Source: Marisa cornuarietis (lineage: Eukaryota; Mollusca; Gastropoda; Architaenioglossa; Ampullariidae). From it: DNA of 64,000 bases. The DNA lies in NCBI GenBank assembly GCA_004794655.1, contig SMMW01000650.1, positions 1,615,501-1,679,500 of the forward strand, given 5' to 3'. Made by a program: the position numbers and the translations under genes. Below the pieces are notes generated by a model, which worked only from the letters and a program-made list of their open reading frames with translations, had not been told where the DNA came from and made no database searches. Positions 13,301 through 28,300 of this stretch are shown here, in pieces. The first letter of the stretch is position 1, and each line of letters opens with the position of its first letter.

Positions 13301-16300
13301 ATTATATGATTTCTTTGTTGGTGAACACCGAAACCATCGTACCTAATTTCCGCTAATCGCGTTATATTCTGGGGCTTGTACAGCTCAGTTTTCATATCCT
13401 AACACTGATAACAGATGTGCCAGAAAGGTCAGTGTCTGATGCCTAGCCACGACGTCAAACCTGTTCACGGTGGCTGGAATTCGTGGAGCAAATATGGTCC
13501 CTGCTCTCGAACCTGTGGAGGTGGCGTCAAAAAGCAAGAACGGCTCTGCAACAACCCAACGTAAGACCAACCAGCCCATCCTTGCTGGCCGTTGCTGGTC
13601 TTTCTGCTTACAGGCCTTACCTTCGTTTCACTTTCTGTGAATTTCTCTTTCTCTCTATGTCTCCTTTTCTTTATATGATCCCTATTCTTTGGAATAAGTG
13701 GCTTGCTTCTTTATATTTAGATGCATCTGTACATACCATGCTATTCAACAGGTAATGTTTCAACTTTTTATAGAGGTGTTATGTACAGATGGATGGAAGT
13801 ATAATTAACATACCTATATATATAATATAATTAGTCATGTTCTTTTGGTAAGAGAATGACCATATTATACTATAGGCTCAAATCCTATGAAAATGTCCTT
13901 TTGCCTGTAGCTTGCTATAGTGAACATGCTGTTTTGTATTGTAAATATTCTTGTATCTCCCCCATGTCAAAACGACCATGATGAGCCATTGACATTAAAG
14001 ATGTCGTGTCACGTCTCTTTTTTATTTCTTTCCTTGTCTTCCATTTTCTTTTTACGAAGAGTCAGGAGAAACAGAGATAAACTGTATTAGAAAAGTATTC
14101 GTGACCTTTTTTAAAACTATTTGTTTTAGGCCGAAAGACGGTGGTCAGTTTTGCCTGGGGCAGAGAACGCGTTATAAATCATGTAATACACAGGTAATTA
14201 ACCAAGTGTAATTTTTAATTACAAGTGTTATAAAGAACCTCTTCAAATTGGATTTTTTGAGTTAAATGCTTAAAGTATTTTATACACGTTAAGTACAACA
14301 CCGGGCTAATTTTTGGTGCACTATAGGGTGTGTGGTTTGGAGGGTTTGGTAAATGGGTTGATGAATAAAGGAACATGAGAAATAGCATGACATAATGTAA
14401 GTTGTTATTTGTCAGCCATGCCCTGCTGGCAGCGAGGATTTCCGCGTGGAGCAGTGCGCGCGGTACAACGGCAAGGTGCCCATCGCTAACTTGCCACCCA
14501 ACGCCAAATGGGTGCCAAAGTACGCCGGAAGTAAGTTTACTCCTTTCGACGGCATGTCACTAAGTTTGTTTCATGAAATAAAAGTCAGGCGTGGGTTTGG
14601 GAGTTTTGAAGGTCGGTTAGAAAGCTCAGTTTCTTTGTGCGTGCGTGTTTATGTACATGTGTGTCTGCGTGTATGGGCGTGTGTGAGAGAATGATAGAAG
14701 AAAGAGAATGTGTGTGAGAGACGTGGGGAGGGGGGAAGAGGAGAGATAGAAGAGACAGTGAGTGAAGAAGAGTTGTGTAACATTTGAAAAGGTAGCAAAG
14801 CAGTTCTGTTTTCCAAACGTGCGCGTGTGTGTGTGTGTGTGCTTCTTCAGGTGAGAGGGGCTAAACTGCTCCGTTAGACTGTAAGTGCACCCCTCTCTCT
14901 CTCTCTCTGTTCATATCGTCCATCCTAATATTTCATTAATACTTCCTTTTCGCTAATTTCTATACTTCAGCGTTTTCAAACTTACTGGCCCATACGCACA
15001 TCATCTTCTTTCATATCTAGCTCTCCATCGTATTATATTTTTTATCCGATCACCCATTCTTTCTTCACCATATCTATCCATCACCCGTCATTCCACCGAC
15101 CCATCCACTCAATGTCCTTTATGTCATTGTCGATGCTTGGCTTGTTCTCATTCATTTCAAACACGCGTGCTTCATTCTTCTGACAGTCCTCATGAAGGAC
15201 TCGTGCAAGCTGTACTGCCGGGTGTCTCACAGTAGTGCCTACTACCAGCTGGACAAGAAGGTCGAAGATGGCACCAAGTGTGGCCCTTTTACAGACGACA
15301 TCTGCGTCAACGGACAATGCTGGGTGAGACAAGCGTCTGTTACGTTTAACCACGGACTTGTATTATTGGACTGCTTGCAGACGATTTTTTTCAGTGAAGT
15401 CATAGAACAAGGCTGGTTACAAATAGCTTCCGGTTTAGTCACGTTTCTGTTGAACTACTAGAACGAGGCTGGTGTACAAGAAGCTTCCGGTTTATTCACA
15501 TTCATTGTTAAGGCTCGCCGAGACTAACAGCGGAGAACTTCGCAAGAGGCTCAGCGTTGGTCTCGGCAGACAGACAGCAATCCACCTATACACGTCCGTG
15601 GTTTAACCAATGGCCGTACGTTCACTGTTGAATGCTCTTGTTTTAGGCCGTTCTTAACAGGAAAAATATACACGAACGTTTGACCAAGTCTCCCAAACAA
15701 TTTATATCAATATTTTATTTTAAATATTTGGTAAAACTGGTTAAGCGTTTGTCCATTTCTGTCTGGTTAATAATGCCTTCTGCGTGTCAGTGACAAAGTG
15801 AATTCTCGACAAGACCTCACGTATTATAACATTTCTAATAAAGATATCATCTGGTCGTCCTTATTTTTCATTCGTTTATTATTTTTCAAATATTTATTTT
15901 ATTTCATTTATTTTTACTACCAGTCAGGAAGGTATTATACTTTAGTACCTAAACATTACATTCCTTGTAGGTCATGAGTGGCTCTAAGAGAATGCACTTG
16001 GCATCTTGCGTCAATCGAAAGACTTGCAGACCTTTGGGTCAGAAGAGTTTCCGTTGGACAGATATACGTTGAGACAAAAGAAGAAATAAAAAGAATAATG
16101 ACCTACGATAGAAGAACAGACGCAAATAATAGAACAAGGTTTTGGTTAGCCTTTATTGTCTTAAATCCAAGGATTTCTGTAGCTTAGAAATTTCCCATCA
16201 TTCCCATTTACGTCATACCCTGTTGACAGTTTTGACACGCAGACGACCTGTGTGCGTGTGTGTATTTGTGTGTGGAGAGGGAAAGGGAACACTGGGTGCA

Positions 16301-19300
16301 GCTACAAGAGTTAAATATGTACGTCAAGAACGACACCTCTTTGCAGCGAGCAGGCTGTGACAACAAGCTGGGCTCCACGATGAAAAGGGACAGGTGCGGC
16401 GTATGTGGGGGCGACAACTACACGTGCAGGACTGTCAGCGGATTCTTCAACAACGCCAATTACGGTGGGTAGACAGTCCTTGTTACCTCATCGATGATGT
16501 CATTTATTGGCCTTTGTTTATTCGTCCACCTGACATCCTCGAGCACTGGTTTTACAACCGAACATCGAGCGACGGCAGGAATGTTTCTGATGATGCTAGC
16601 TGAAAAATCGTAATTTTCATTATTTGCGGTATACATTGCCAAAAGATGAAGGTGGAAAGCTGTGGTCTTCTACAATTTTGTTTTATTGTGGTCTTGTTTC
16701 TTCTTCTTTCTTCAAGAATTTTATTATACATAGGTCCTTGCATTAAACATACAGCAGACTTCAAATTTTGTAGATAGCGTTGTCTGGCAATGTACCTCAC
16801 AAACAAAAATGCGTGTAATACTGGGACAGACTGGTAACATAGGTGTCCCTTTTGTTGCAGGATACAACCACATAATAACCATACCTTCGGGTGCCACAGA
16901 GATAGACATCCGCCAGCATGGACACAGCTATTTAGCGGATGACGACAACTACCTCGGTAAACATCAGCCAAGTTCATTTTTGAAGCACCCTGTTCTTTAG
17001 GGACTGGATTGACGGGGATAGGATTGTTCCTGTAATGCAGAAATAATGTTAGAATGCACCATTCTTTTTCAGTAAGCGCTTAATTTCTTGTTTTTGTGCG
17101 AAACAAATATGCATACATATGACGTACGTTCATGCAGTTGGTGAAAATATCACGTTAGTGTCTGTCGAGAAAACGATAAAGTCTAATGTAACGAAATTTG
17201 ATTCGCATGATGATGGTCGTCTCAGCTCTACAGAACACCGACAAGGAGTTCATTCTGAACGGAGAATTCATGGTGCGCACAGAGAAGTGGGTCATCAACG
17301 TCAAGGGGGGACTACTCGACTACAGCGGATCGGAGGAAAATGTCGAGCGCATTAACTCCACGCGCATGATTGGAGAACCAATCGACGTCTATGTGAGTGA
17401 GATTATGCTGCAGGAATGTCGTGTTTCGGCGACGGTGGGGGAAGGGAGGTGACTGGTGGTGGTAGTGGTGGTGGTGGTTGGTAGTGGCTCAGCTCTATCT
17501 TCCTGTTCCTCTGTGACAAACTATAGCACTTTTCTTTCACTAAGTATTACTGAAGTTATGTAATAACTTTAATCATTGAGCGTGGATTTCAGGTAAATTT
17601 CACAAAACATAACTTTGTATTTGGTCAATAAGTATTAAAAAAAGACAATATCATACAATAGTAAAAATCAAATATTCTCTCCACCCAACACGCGCTGACT
17701 AAGACATCAAGGCAGGTGGACAGGCAAAAAAACAGGCAAGCCAACATATAGGTTGTCATCAGATTTTCAGTGACGCGTTTGACCTAGGTCAGTGCTGGGA
17801 GAACAGTGTCACCCAAATGCCGACTTATTGTTACAGGTTCTGTCTGTCGGCAAGCTGCACCCGCCGAACATCACCTACGCCTACACCGTGTCCACGGGCG
17901 ACACGGTGCGTTTCGTATGGAGCAACATGGGATTGTGGCGAAAATGCAGCCACGTCTGTAGAGGTATGCGTCGCGTGATTTGTAGAGATTATAGTGGGGT
18001 AATGGGTGGCACGCTGCCGCTACCGATTACAACCTCCTAATGTTTTATTGTATTCGTGGCTGTGGCTTTGACTGAACGATCTGAATAATCTGGAACTCAT
18101 TGTGTGCAGAACGACAGAGGGGAGAGACATGCTTAGATCATAGATATCATGACACTATCATCTGCTCACGTCGACAAAGTCAATATGTGACTGTTAAAAT
18201 GTAATTCATGTGTGTAGCCATGTGATATGTGGTTGACAGTGCTTGCTGCTTTGTCGTGATATAACCTTACTTGCTGGCTCGCCGTAAAACACCAATTCCC
18301 CTCTCCCATGTGATATGTATTATTTAGCCAGCAGCAATCGACGTCAGTAAAATGTATTTTAAAAGTTATTTGCAGAAGAAAATACGTGAGCCGATATACA
18401 AAATCGAAAACGATGTATCTTAATCACTTTTCTTATCTTTAAAGACGACTGAATGCTTTTCCCAGGACTATCTTTTTTATACTTTTTTAATGCTTTGTGC
18501 ATCCTGAATGTGACTGTGTAACGTATAATCTTATGCTACATTTTACACAGGTAAAAGGAGGAGAAAAATCGTTTGTGTGCGAGAAGATGACAATCTGATA
18601 GTCTCTAAGAAAAGATGCAAAGGCAAGGGTCTAAAGAAACCAAACCGCGTGGAGGAACCCTGTAATACAGAGTGCAAACTGGAGTAAGTTCCCTTCGTCA
18701 ACCATCGCTTTCTGTTCACATTAAAAACCAAAATGAGACAATAATGTTTCCTCCGCAGATTTTGAAACTAAATGTCGCCTATGAAAGATATGTTTTAATT
18801 CAGAGTAGTATTGATAGAAAGTCGGATGTTGAAGCTTCAGTGCATGGTATTTCTCAAAGACACGTTGGGCCGAGAACAAAAAAAATTTTTTTTTCAATTC
18901 TCTTTACTTACTTGCTTCCCCTCCCCACATCCTTGATATTTGTTTTTTTTATTTCACTTCTACTTTCATTTGCTCATGAAACACTAGTTGCACTCGTGTT
19001 CTGATGACAGGTGGCGGGTACTCAACAAGGGTGAGTGTTCTGTGCGTTGCGGGGTGGGAATGAGGCGTCAGCAGGCTCACTGTGTCAAGCAAACAGGGTT
19101 CTCGCAGGTCGACATAGTGCGTGATCGAGAATGTCGGCGTGTGCTTGGCGCCAAACCAGACAACTTCGTGCCCTGTACTGGCAAGTGCCTGCCCACCTTC
19201 TGGTCTTACACCGACTGGTCTCAAGTGAGTACCGTAGTTTCTGGCCTGGCATGCGTTGTTGTTGCTGTTTGTTGTTGTAGGTGGTGGTGGTGATGATTGG

Positions 19301-22300
19301 TCGCGTTCATTTTGGTCTCTTCACTTGTAGTGTTCAGTCAGTTGTGGGAGCGGCAATAAAGGGAGGCAAGCGAGATGTGTAGACGAAGATGGACAAGAGC
19401 TTCCGGACTCAGAATGCGAGGTCAAGGACAAAGTCACGAGTGCTGCATGCAACACGCAGCCTTGTCCCGAGTGGCAGACTGGTGACTGGCTACCGGTCAG
19501 TGCCTCTCCCTGTACTAAAGTATTATAGTGTTTGTTTCAGACTGTTCATAGCTCTTTTCCGTTCTCTGCTTCGGTGACACTTTCAGAGTTGAGAACTGAT
19601 TGTGCATGTCCTGTTAGAAATATCTATCGGGTCTGTTGCTGAAGAGGATGAGAAAGAAAGGACCTCATAATGCGTAAAGAAATTGAAATGCTAGTATTAT
19701 CTTCGGTTGTCTTTAAAGAAGTATCGATAAATATAGATACCTGAATGACTGAGGAAGTACAGCAAGATGACATCATAGAGGAGGGGAAATGAAGCTGATA
19801 GTCATCATCTCTCTATTTCTCTGTGCTTGGTGTGCGTGCATATGAGTGCATGTGTGCGTGCATGCATGTTCCTTCTCCCCACGTCTGTGTCGGTGAACTG
19901 GGGTATGCATGGCCGCGATTTCGGTGCCTGCCTGGTTCGAAGTTCCCAAATCAAAACTGCTTTGTTGGACGTTTCCAGTGCTCCGCGACCTGCGGCGGAG
20001 GGCGAAAGCTGCGCAAGACCCACTGCATGCAGGGGGAGGAGAAGGTGAACGACACCCTGTGTGACAGCAAACTCCGCCCGGCCACCAGAAAGGAATGTCA
20101 TTTGAAGGAATGTCCAGAGTGGTACCCTGGAGGATGGGGACCGGTTAGTACCCGTGCACGTAATGCCTTCCGCGTGCACAATTTACAGCATCTGTTGACT
20201 TCTTTCTTTCTTTCTCTCTCTCTCTTTCATTCCCTTTTTTTCTGTACCACCCTCTACCCCCACCTGTATTGTCTCAGTCTCTCGCTATGATGATGCAAGA
20301 AAAGCAAGCATTTGACACTGCAAAGCTTAATCTCCTCACTTAACAGACTTATATTCACTGTCATTGAAGTATTAGCAAGACTTTTATTTTTGTAGCGTGC
20401 CTGATATCGCTTTTTCAAGTTTTATAGCTACCGTGTACACTCTGCTGTCCTGACGACTCGCCAGACTAACCTCCCTTCCTGCGCTCTACAACCTGTCTTC
20501 CTTGTGACGAAAAGCTTTTCTTTTTCGTCTACTTAATGTCTTTCTTTTAACATAAAACTGATGTCCCACTTCCTGGCAACATCAATGACTTATGAAATAA
20601 AATTGCTTCCCCTGCTTTCAGTGTTCCGTGACATGTGACAAAGGTGTGAGCATGCGCGCAGTCAAGTGTCGCCTGGCGTCCTCGCTTCTTGAAGATACCC
20701 AGTGTGATGCCACCAAGCGTCCCGAAGACACCCAGCCCTGCTTCATGGGGGCCTGTCCCACCACCCCGCCGCTGACGACCACCACCGCGGCCAAAACGGC
20801 CCCCCAGGCGGCTTTCTGGCGCTTTGGCTCGTGGACAGAGGTAAGTTCGGCGCGAAGACCTGCCTTGAGCAAGTCGCCATGATGTCGAGTGACGCTAGAC
20901 GGTGACTCAAAATCGTGTTATTGAATAAAGTGATGTCATTGCATTGCTCGCGATTCCTCCTGTCTTTCGCACCGCTGAAACTGGTAGCAGAAGTGCAATA
21001 TAGTTTATGAACAGGTGAGCTGGCAAAAGTTTAGCTAAAGAGCAGGAGAGTAAACCAATTTTTGTTTAAAGAAAGGCAAACCTAAAAGACACTGGGACCA
21101 TCTTTCGTTCATCACCTAGTTCACTATATGCCAGATTAGAAGAAACCTTCCTCGTGTTTTCTAGCACTGACTGCGATAACCACCGTATGTTGTAGTGTTC
21201 GGCTACCTGCGGTACAGGGACGAAGCATCGGTTTGTCAGCTGCATGGACTATCAGGGCCAAGTCATTAACACCTCCTTCTGCAGCCACCTGTCCCGCCCT
21301 GCCAGCGTGGAGTCTTGCGTCATCAAGCCCTGTGGCGACTGGCATTCTGGGGCCTGGAGTGACGTAAGCAGCACGCACCTGTTGATTTGGTCAGGCTTTA
21401 CAGGCTCGCAAACACCTTAGCATGCAAATTGTTCTAGACAGATGAACCTCGAACTTCAAAAAATTCAAGAACTATTTCCACGTACACGTCTATATGATGA
21501 ATCCTGTTCTGGAGCCCAGTGCATAGTGACGTAAGAAAGGTGGGTTTCATTCTCCTACCAGTTCGCAATGACGTGACCACGACGTGAGTACTTTCCTCTC
21601 CGTTGCAGTGCACAGTGACTTGTGGAGAAGGCATCCAGACCCGTTACGTCAATTGCATCCTGAACGAGCAGATCACCGACGAAAGTTTTTGTGACATCGT
21701 CGAGAAGCCGGTCAGCGAACACAGGTGCAACCGCGGCACGTGCATCTCTCCCGACGAAGGCGACTTCAACGTGGGCGTCATTACCAGCAACCGTGTGGAA
21801 GGTAGCAGTCGCTGGCTCACGTGGCAGTGGAGCGCTGTAAGTTACTGCCCTTGCATGACTTTTCTTAATAACACCCGGCCTTCGTCTACTCTGTAGAGTG
21901 AATGAATACTTGTGAAACTTACTGAACCAGTAAGCGTTAAGCGATTTCCTGTCATATGTATTCATCTAAGAAATCATAGCCAAGAGATCATTAGAATTAC
22001 TTATGTTTTGCCGTTTTCACACATTTTCTTCCTCCGATTCTTTCCCTACATCAATAATTATTCCGCGATGTTGTCCATAAGCTTGTCACTCTTCCTACAT
22101 CTATAATTATTCCGTGATGTTGTCCACAAATTTGTCACTCTTCTTACATCAATAATTTTTCCGCGATGTTGTCCATAAGCTTGTCACTCTCCCGTTGTCG
22201 TCATTTCAGTGCTCAGCAACGTGCGGCATGGGGTGGCAGCGACGTCATGTAGTGTGTCACGACGAGAAGGGGGTTGCCGACACGTGCGACAAGTCGCTGA

Positions 22301-25300
22301 AGCCTGACGAGTACCAGGCTTGTCAGGGTAGGCCCTGTCCCAACTGGAACGCCGAGGATTGGCAGGAGGTACGCCAGCTCAATGTTTTCACTCTCCTTGT
22401 TACTTGTTTTTTTTTTCTTTGTCTGCTGTTTGCTTGCTTATCTGCGTACTTATATGTTCGAAGTTGTCATTGATCATCTGTATACTGAGAGCAGGCAGGC
22501 AGGGAAACATTTCTCTCCAGGTCTTATGACGGATTACCTTTTGTCATCCTCTGATTACGTTTTCTTCCAGTCAACGATATGTGTTTCCTATTATCATTTC
22601 ACGTCGTAGACATAACTGGCTGCTAGCAGTTTTGTTACTCTATCACACTTTTAAATGCAATAAGTTTTTTCTAAGAAGGAGCTCAGAAAAGGTTGATTTT
22701 AAGTCTCCTGTGATAAACTCTCCAGCATTCAATGATAACTCATTTCGCAACGTCTTTTTTGCTCTTTCCAGTGTTCTGCCAAGACCTGCAACGAAAAAGG
22801 TGTTCAGACGCGTGCGGTCTTGTGTCGTCTAGAAGGCAAGGTCGCGCCCAATAGCGACTGTGACGTGCGACAGCGTCCTTTGGACACCCGTGCCTGTGAA
22901 GGAGCCTGCGCCTCGCCCTCCAACCGCTGGCGAACGGGAGCGTGGTCCTCGGTAAGGCACCAGGACGTGCACCTGTCCGGCCCCACCACACACTTTCCGA
23001 CCCCCTTGCACCCGGTCAGACACCCGAGCCCCTCGGCGGCTGAGTCCTCCAAACACTCCCCGACCTCTCAATCCCTCGACCACCTCCTCGCGCAGCAGGG
23101 CAATCACCACCCCGCCACGGGGGGCATCCGTGCGCGCGGCGTGCCCTACCCCAAGCACGAGCAGCGGTACTGGTCGCCTGACCACACTCAGACGTACCAC
23201 ACGCGGGTCAGGGGAGGAGAGCGCCGCTGGCGGGAGTTTGAGTGGTACGAGCGGTACCTGCACAGCCAAGGTCGCCAGCAGCAGGGTGACAACCAAAGTG
23301 CGGACAGGGCAGGCCGCAGAGACCCCTCCCCCTTCCCTGCACAGACTCATGACCGAGTGCAGTATGACAGGCAGCAAGAGGAGGTCGAACAGCCTCTACC
23401 TAGGGCAGACACCCCGGAGGTGCAGCCGGGTCGCTACGTGAACGGGCCCCGCATCCCGTCGAGGCTAACCCCTTATGGTAGAACTGCTGACTCGGGCAGA
23501 GACGAGGGCGGAGTGCCTCTGATTACCCCAGGTATGGTAGGGTTAAGCCCCACCCTCACATTGCCCAACCGCGAGACAGATCACCAGAGCGTGTACAGGT
23601 ACGCGGATTCCGATGAAGGCAGAGAGGGAGTGACACAAGGGGCGGAGGAGATAAGACAGAGTGAGTGGCGCTCACGGTATAGTCAGTACCAGCGACATCA
23701 GCAGCCTCAGCGCCAGCAGACGCAGTTTCTATCGTTACTGTCAAGCCGCAATCGGCGACATTCGCAGTAGCGTGACTGATCTCCCTTTGCTTTGCTTCCG
23801 ATTCATAATCCCCCGCAAAATGAGCAAAACTGTCAAACAGAGAGACGCACGCTTCTTAACTGTAAGGCAGTTGATCCCCTCAACGGTTTATAGCGACATA
23901 GCCAGCCGTTACGGTTTTGTTATTGTTGATTGTCGTTTGTGCAACTTTGAAATCCATGAATAACGTTAAGCGATCTTTACATGAATTGTCATAGGGTTCA
24001 CACACCAACATCCACCTCACTCGCCAAAGACAGTTATTGGAAATCCAAAACATGAGATCGCATACCCAAAAAGGCGGAAACAGTAGAACTTACATCCCGG
24101 AGTCTATTTAAAAGCGTTATTTATCAAGCGTTTTTCTTAAAAGCAAACTCAGTATCCGTATGAGCCACGAAAAACGTGAAAAGTCGGTGAAGTTTGAAAA
24201 ATGATTTTAAGTCCCTGGAAAAGTCAGTATTTAAAGAAATTCTTTAAAAGCAAATAAGTAACGAAATTTGGATCTGGCGGGTTTACTGCAAAATTCCTCC
24301 TAAGGGCGCAAAGTTTTCGAAAGCTCGCATTTAGACAGTGCGGAACTTAAAAACTAATGGACGACGTTCTTGGGACTGATATTGAAACGACCATCTAGAA
24401 GGATAACTATTGAACAGTGTTAAGATCGATCGGCAGTTCTGCACCAGCCAATTTTAAGCCTTGGGGCAAGAACTTGGTGACACTACTGTGACTTGTCACC
24501 ATCTTTAAAGGTTTTTTTTAAGGGGGCGGGGGCACAAAGGGAAACGCTTAAAAGTTTGCCGACTGAGCAGGAGGGAGGGTGTTTCCTTAGGTGCGCTTTT
24601 ATCAAGGCGGGATCAAAGACTGATGCATGGAGGGCCCAGATAGTTGACATGTAGAAGGGAAGAACGTGGGATGGGTGGGAAGTATACCCACAGAAGAGAC
24701 AGTAGCCATGTCTGAGCGATTAGACAGGTCTTGTCAAAGAAAGGACAGAACAGTACCCATACAGTTTATCACAGAGAAATCGATTATGTGAGCATAAAGC
24801 GGAATTTGTTCAAGTTTGATGTATTGATGACTAATAACCAATTCTTTGAAAGCAGAGACAATCTCTACAATCTTATGTTAAAAAGTAAATGCACCAGAGT
24901 AATAAATCACCTCCCGTCTGAGCTCGCTGAAAGTAAAAGGTAAAGGAATAGTATTGGTTCTAAAACAGGCTTGGCTATCAAAGAGGAGTATGGAATAAGA
25001 CCGTGAAAGCTTGGCAAATTTGCATTTGGCTACCCAGTGCAGGCTATTGATAGTGACTATTTCTGAAAGATAATGTCATCAATAAATAAGAAGAAAGAGC
25101 TCTGTGTAACTTCATTTATATCTTCAGTTACTTAGAGATTATTGTTTTCAATGTATTCTGCTGTACGTCAAATATATCCAAACAAAACCAGTGAAACTGA
25201 CAAAATGGTTTCGTTTTTAAATCCTGCAATAATCACTGAAAAAGGCACGCAAGACTTCTTGCTTCACTGAGATCACGGACAGCCGTGCGGACTGGAAAAT

Positions 25301-28300
25301 GTATCATGGATAAAGTCGAATTTGTTTTTATGATAGTAGTACGGACCATGTTAACCATTCCTAAACCTGTTTACTTTTTATGCCTTGGGTATATATTATT
25401 GTCGATTATTGACTAGTCAGATGAGATCTAAACCTTTAAGTAAATGTCACGTATAACCAAAGGTCGCGTGGACGCAAAGGTCACCCATGTAGTCACCAAG
25501 CTTGACACACGCTCGGAACGTCGGTACTCGATGAACCAAAGTCTCTGTCAGGCTTACCGCTGTCGCCTTATGGGAAGCTGCATCATCTCAGGGATAACTC
25601 TTACAAAGCTTTATACACTGACAGTTTACAACGACAAAGATGTCATGTCGTGCTGTACCAAAGTCCTAGCTCCTATTATCTCAGGTCTGGCAAATGAGAC
25701 TTTTAATTTGCTGGGCATTACAAACGTATGTGCAATGGTAAGGTTTCTTTGTATTTTTATCCTCGCCTTATGCTTATCCGCCCATGCGCCTGTAACTTTG
25801 TATTTTTTTTAAAAAAGCGGTTTTCAAAGCCAAGGTTATCCATTCGAAGGGAGGTAACTTATCCATCTTTTTGCTTGCCAACAGTTCGCGATGCATAATG
25901 ATTTATATCCTGTTATGTCCCTTTTAGTCTCATGTTGAAGAACACATTCTTCCGCGTAGCTGGGAAATTTTATAAAAAGGCGTTAGATATGAAACCGAAT
26001 GAAGTATTTATTAAGCCTAGTCTTGGAGGGGATCTTGATGAGGCTTGAGAAATGTAGAGCGATTTCCTACATGCCGTCATAGCGGCATATATCCGGAAAC
26101 ATTTGGCCAACGATTGATTTTTGCTACACTCTGTGATCGACATACACAAACACGGACACCCTGATCAGAATTTCTCTTTTCTGGATCATGACAAAACCAC
26201 TGCTTCTTTCTGTATCTCACGGTGGACAACGGGTCTTCAATCTCAGAGACACTTTCCAAAGGAAACTATGCAAGAGGCAAAATAATGCTGGTTTTTGACT
26301 TTTTTTGAGGGGGGATTTACGTTTGTGAAAAAGAAATATATGGCTGATGTTTTACAATCTCAGTGCTTATAATTTGTCAGGGAAAATGCCACTTGCTATA
26401 GTTTCTGAGACTGTCGGACTTGAGATATTTTGCCATGACTTTGAAACCTGTATAATCTGTGGTAAGAACCTTTACCTTGTAGACCAAAGTGTCCAACATT
26501 ATGATGTATTAAGTCTGAGAACTTTGTGCAGTCTACGCATGAGATTCTCTGACAGACAGACCTCGTGACTTGCACTGCTTACCCGACTATTTATACATTG
26601 TGAATTTGTGTCTGTATCGAACATAGCTATTTTTAAAGCCGAACTGTGTGTGTGAAAGAGAGGTAATGTATGTGTGAGAGAGAGAGAGAGTTGCGCAACC
26701 GAATTGCTACCAGCCTGCTGGATCCCTTCAGTATAGGTTGAGGGACTTGCTATCACCAAAATTGTTTTGCTGACGAATCAGGCACCGGGTAAACGTATGT
26801 TTTAATGTTATTGTTTTAAAATTCTTTTATTTATCTTGAAGGCTCGAGAATGTTTTTGTAAAACTGATTGAATATGTCTTCGAGGGCGTTAATTACTCTA
26901 AGGGTTAACCATGTTTAAGGTGACCCATGAAAAAGATAATGCGTCAGATTATAGATCAGTTTTTTCATTTGCGAGTCTGGTATTAGCTTTTGTTCAATAT
27001 TGTTACTCAGTGCTATTCAAGATGCATGTATCTATTTACGGTGTTAAATTTGTATTTGTAAATATTGGCATGCTCTCCTGTTGTGATCAGTGGGAACACA
27101 TATATCGCCGATGTATTTTTCGTTGTATCATGGCTATGTTTATATAAGCACAAATTTATTTCCTTTGGGATATCCTCAACCAAAGCGTTTGTAGACTAAG
27201 AAAATGTATGGGGAAGCCTACAGTGAGCGAGCGTGTATGTGTGCATGTGTGGATATATGAGAGATTATGCGCCCAAGAAAAAACAGCATTTTATTTGTTT
27301 ACAAATCACTAGCAACAACAAATCTACGAAGAAAATAAATAAAATTGTGACTGACATTTTTTTTTAACTTTCCCAGTGTTTATGATTTTGGAGGTGTAAA
27401 GAGTTAGGTACAGCGTGAGACGGCTGACCAGCATTGTTCGTAGTTGTGCAGGTGAACGCTTTCACTCACTAGACATGTTTCTTAGGTTAAAGGCTGTCCT
27501 AATCTCTTTTTATTCAAACGTAATAAATCTTCTAGATGCTTCCACACATCCGCCTGTCCAGTCTCTGTTTCGCCCACCCAGCCACCCACGATGGCACAGT
27601 TGCACCAGTACTGAACGATCTTTCGTTTCATCTTCCTTCCCATTTTTGTTTTGTTTTAGATGTTAACATATGGAAGAGCGTCAGATAATCAGGAAATGCA
27701 AATGTCCAAACAGGCGGCGACTGGCTTTAAATGTCCATGAGGATGACAGTACCCCTCAAAAGAACAGACCAAGATTTCCGCTTCTCCTTCCCAGCCTAAA
27801 CTTCTTCAGGGTGCTCTGTCGGTTTTCGATATGCCTGCTTCTGTTGATATGTATTTCGCCATCTCCGCGGGCTGTCCTAATCCCTAAAACGCAAACCTGA
27901 GCAGAAGGAAAAGGACTAGGTCAGGAGTTGTGAGAATACAAGCGTTTCGTGTGCACGTGCGTGACTCCTGCATGGCGATGGCGATTCTTACAGGAAATCA
28001 CGTGGTGTATCTGTCTGTCGGAAGATATGCTCTCGTAGAAATGATAATGCGTGTTAGCATTATCTCTCCCTCGACCCTTCCACTCTTTCTCCCCACCCCA
28101 CCCCACCCCTCCGACAAGTCAAGCTGAGCAGGTTTGTGGGAGGGCCTCAAGAGTGTCGTCGTGCATCTCCCGGCACACCGTCATTACGAGGGAAGGAATT
28201 TGTACAACAGTGCGACTTGACCTTACGTCAATATTAGAACGGAACGTGTTGTGTTTAGAATGGCGTGCGAGAACAAAACGCGTTTTGGCGAGGGCTGTCA

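Noticed and set aside
15978..16187. Possible exon after GTAG at 15970 (frame starting VMSGSKRMH)
   Set aside because: Not similar to the Cys-rich domain; exon 13 joins exon 14 in phase and gives the expected order without it.
25444..25812. 122-codon open frame in intron 26
   Set aside because: No domain, no splice sites at its ends matching the gene phase, and AT-rich composition with a hydrophobic tail at the end; probably chance.
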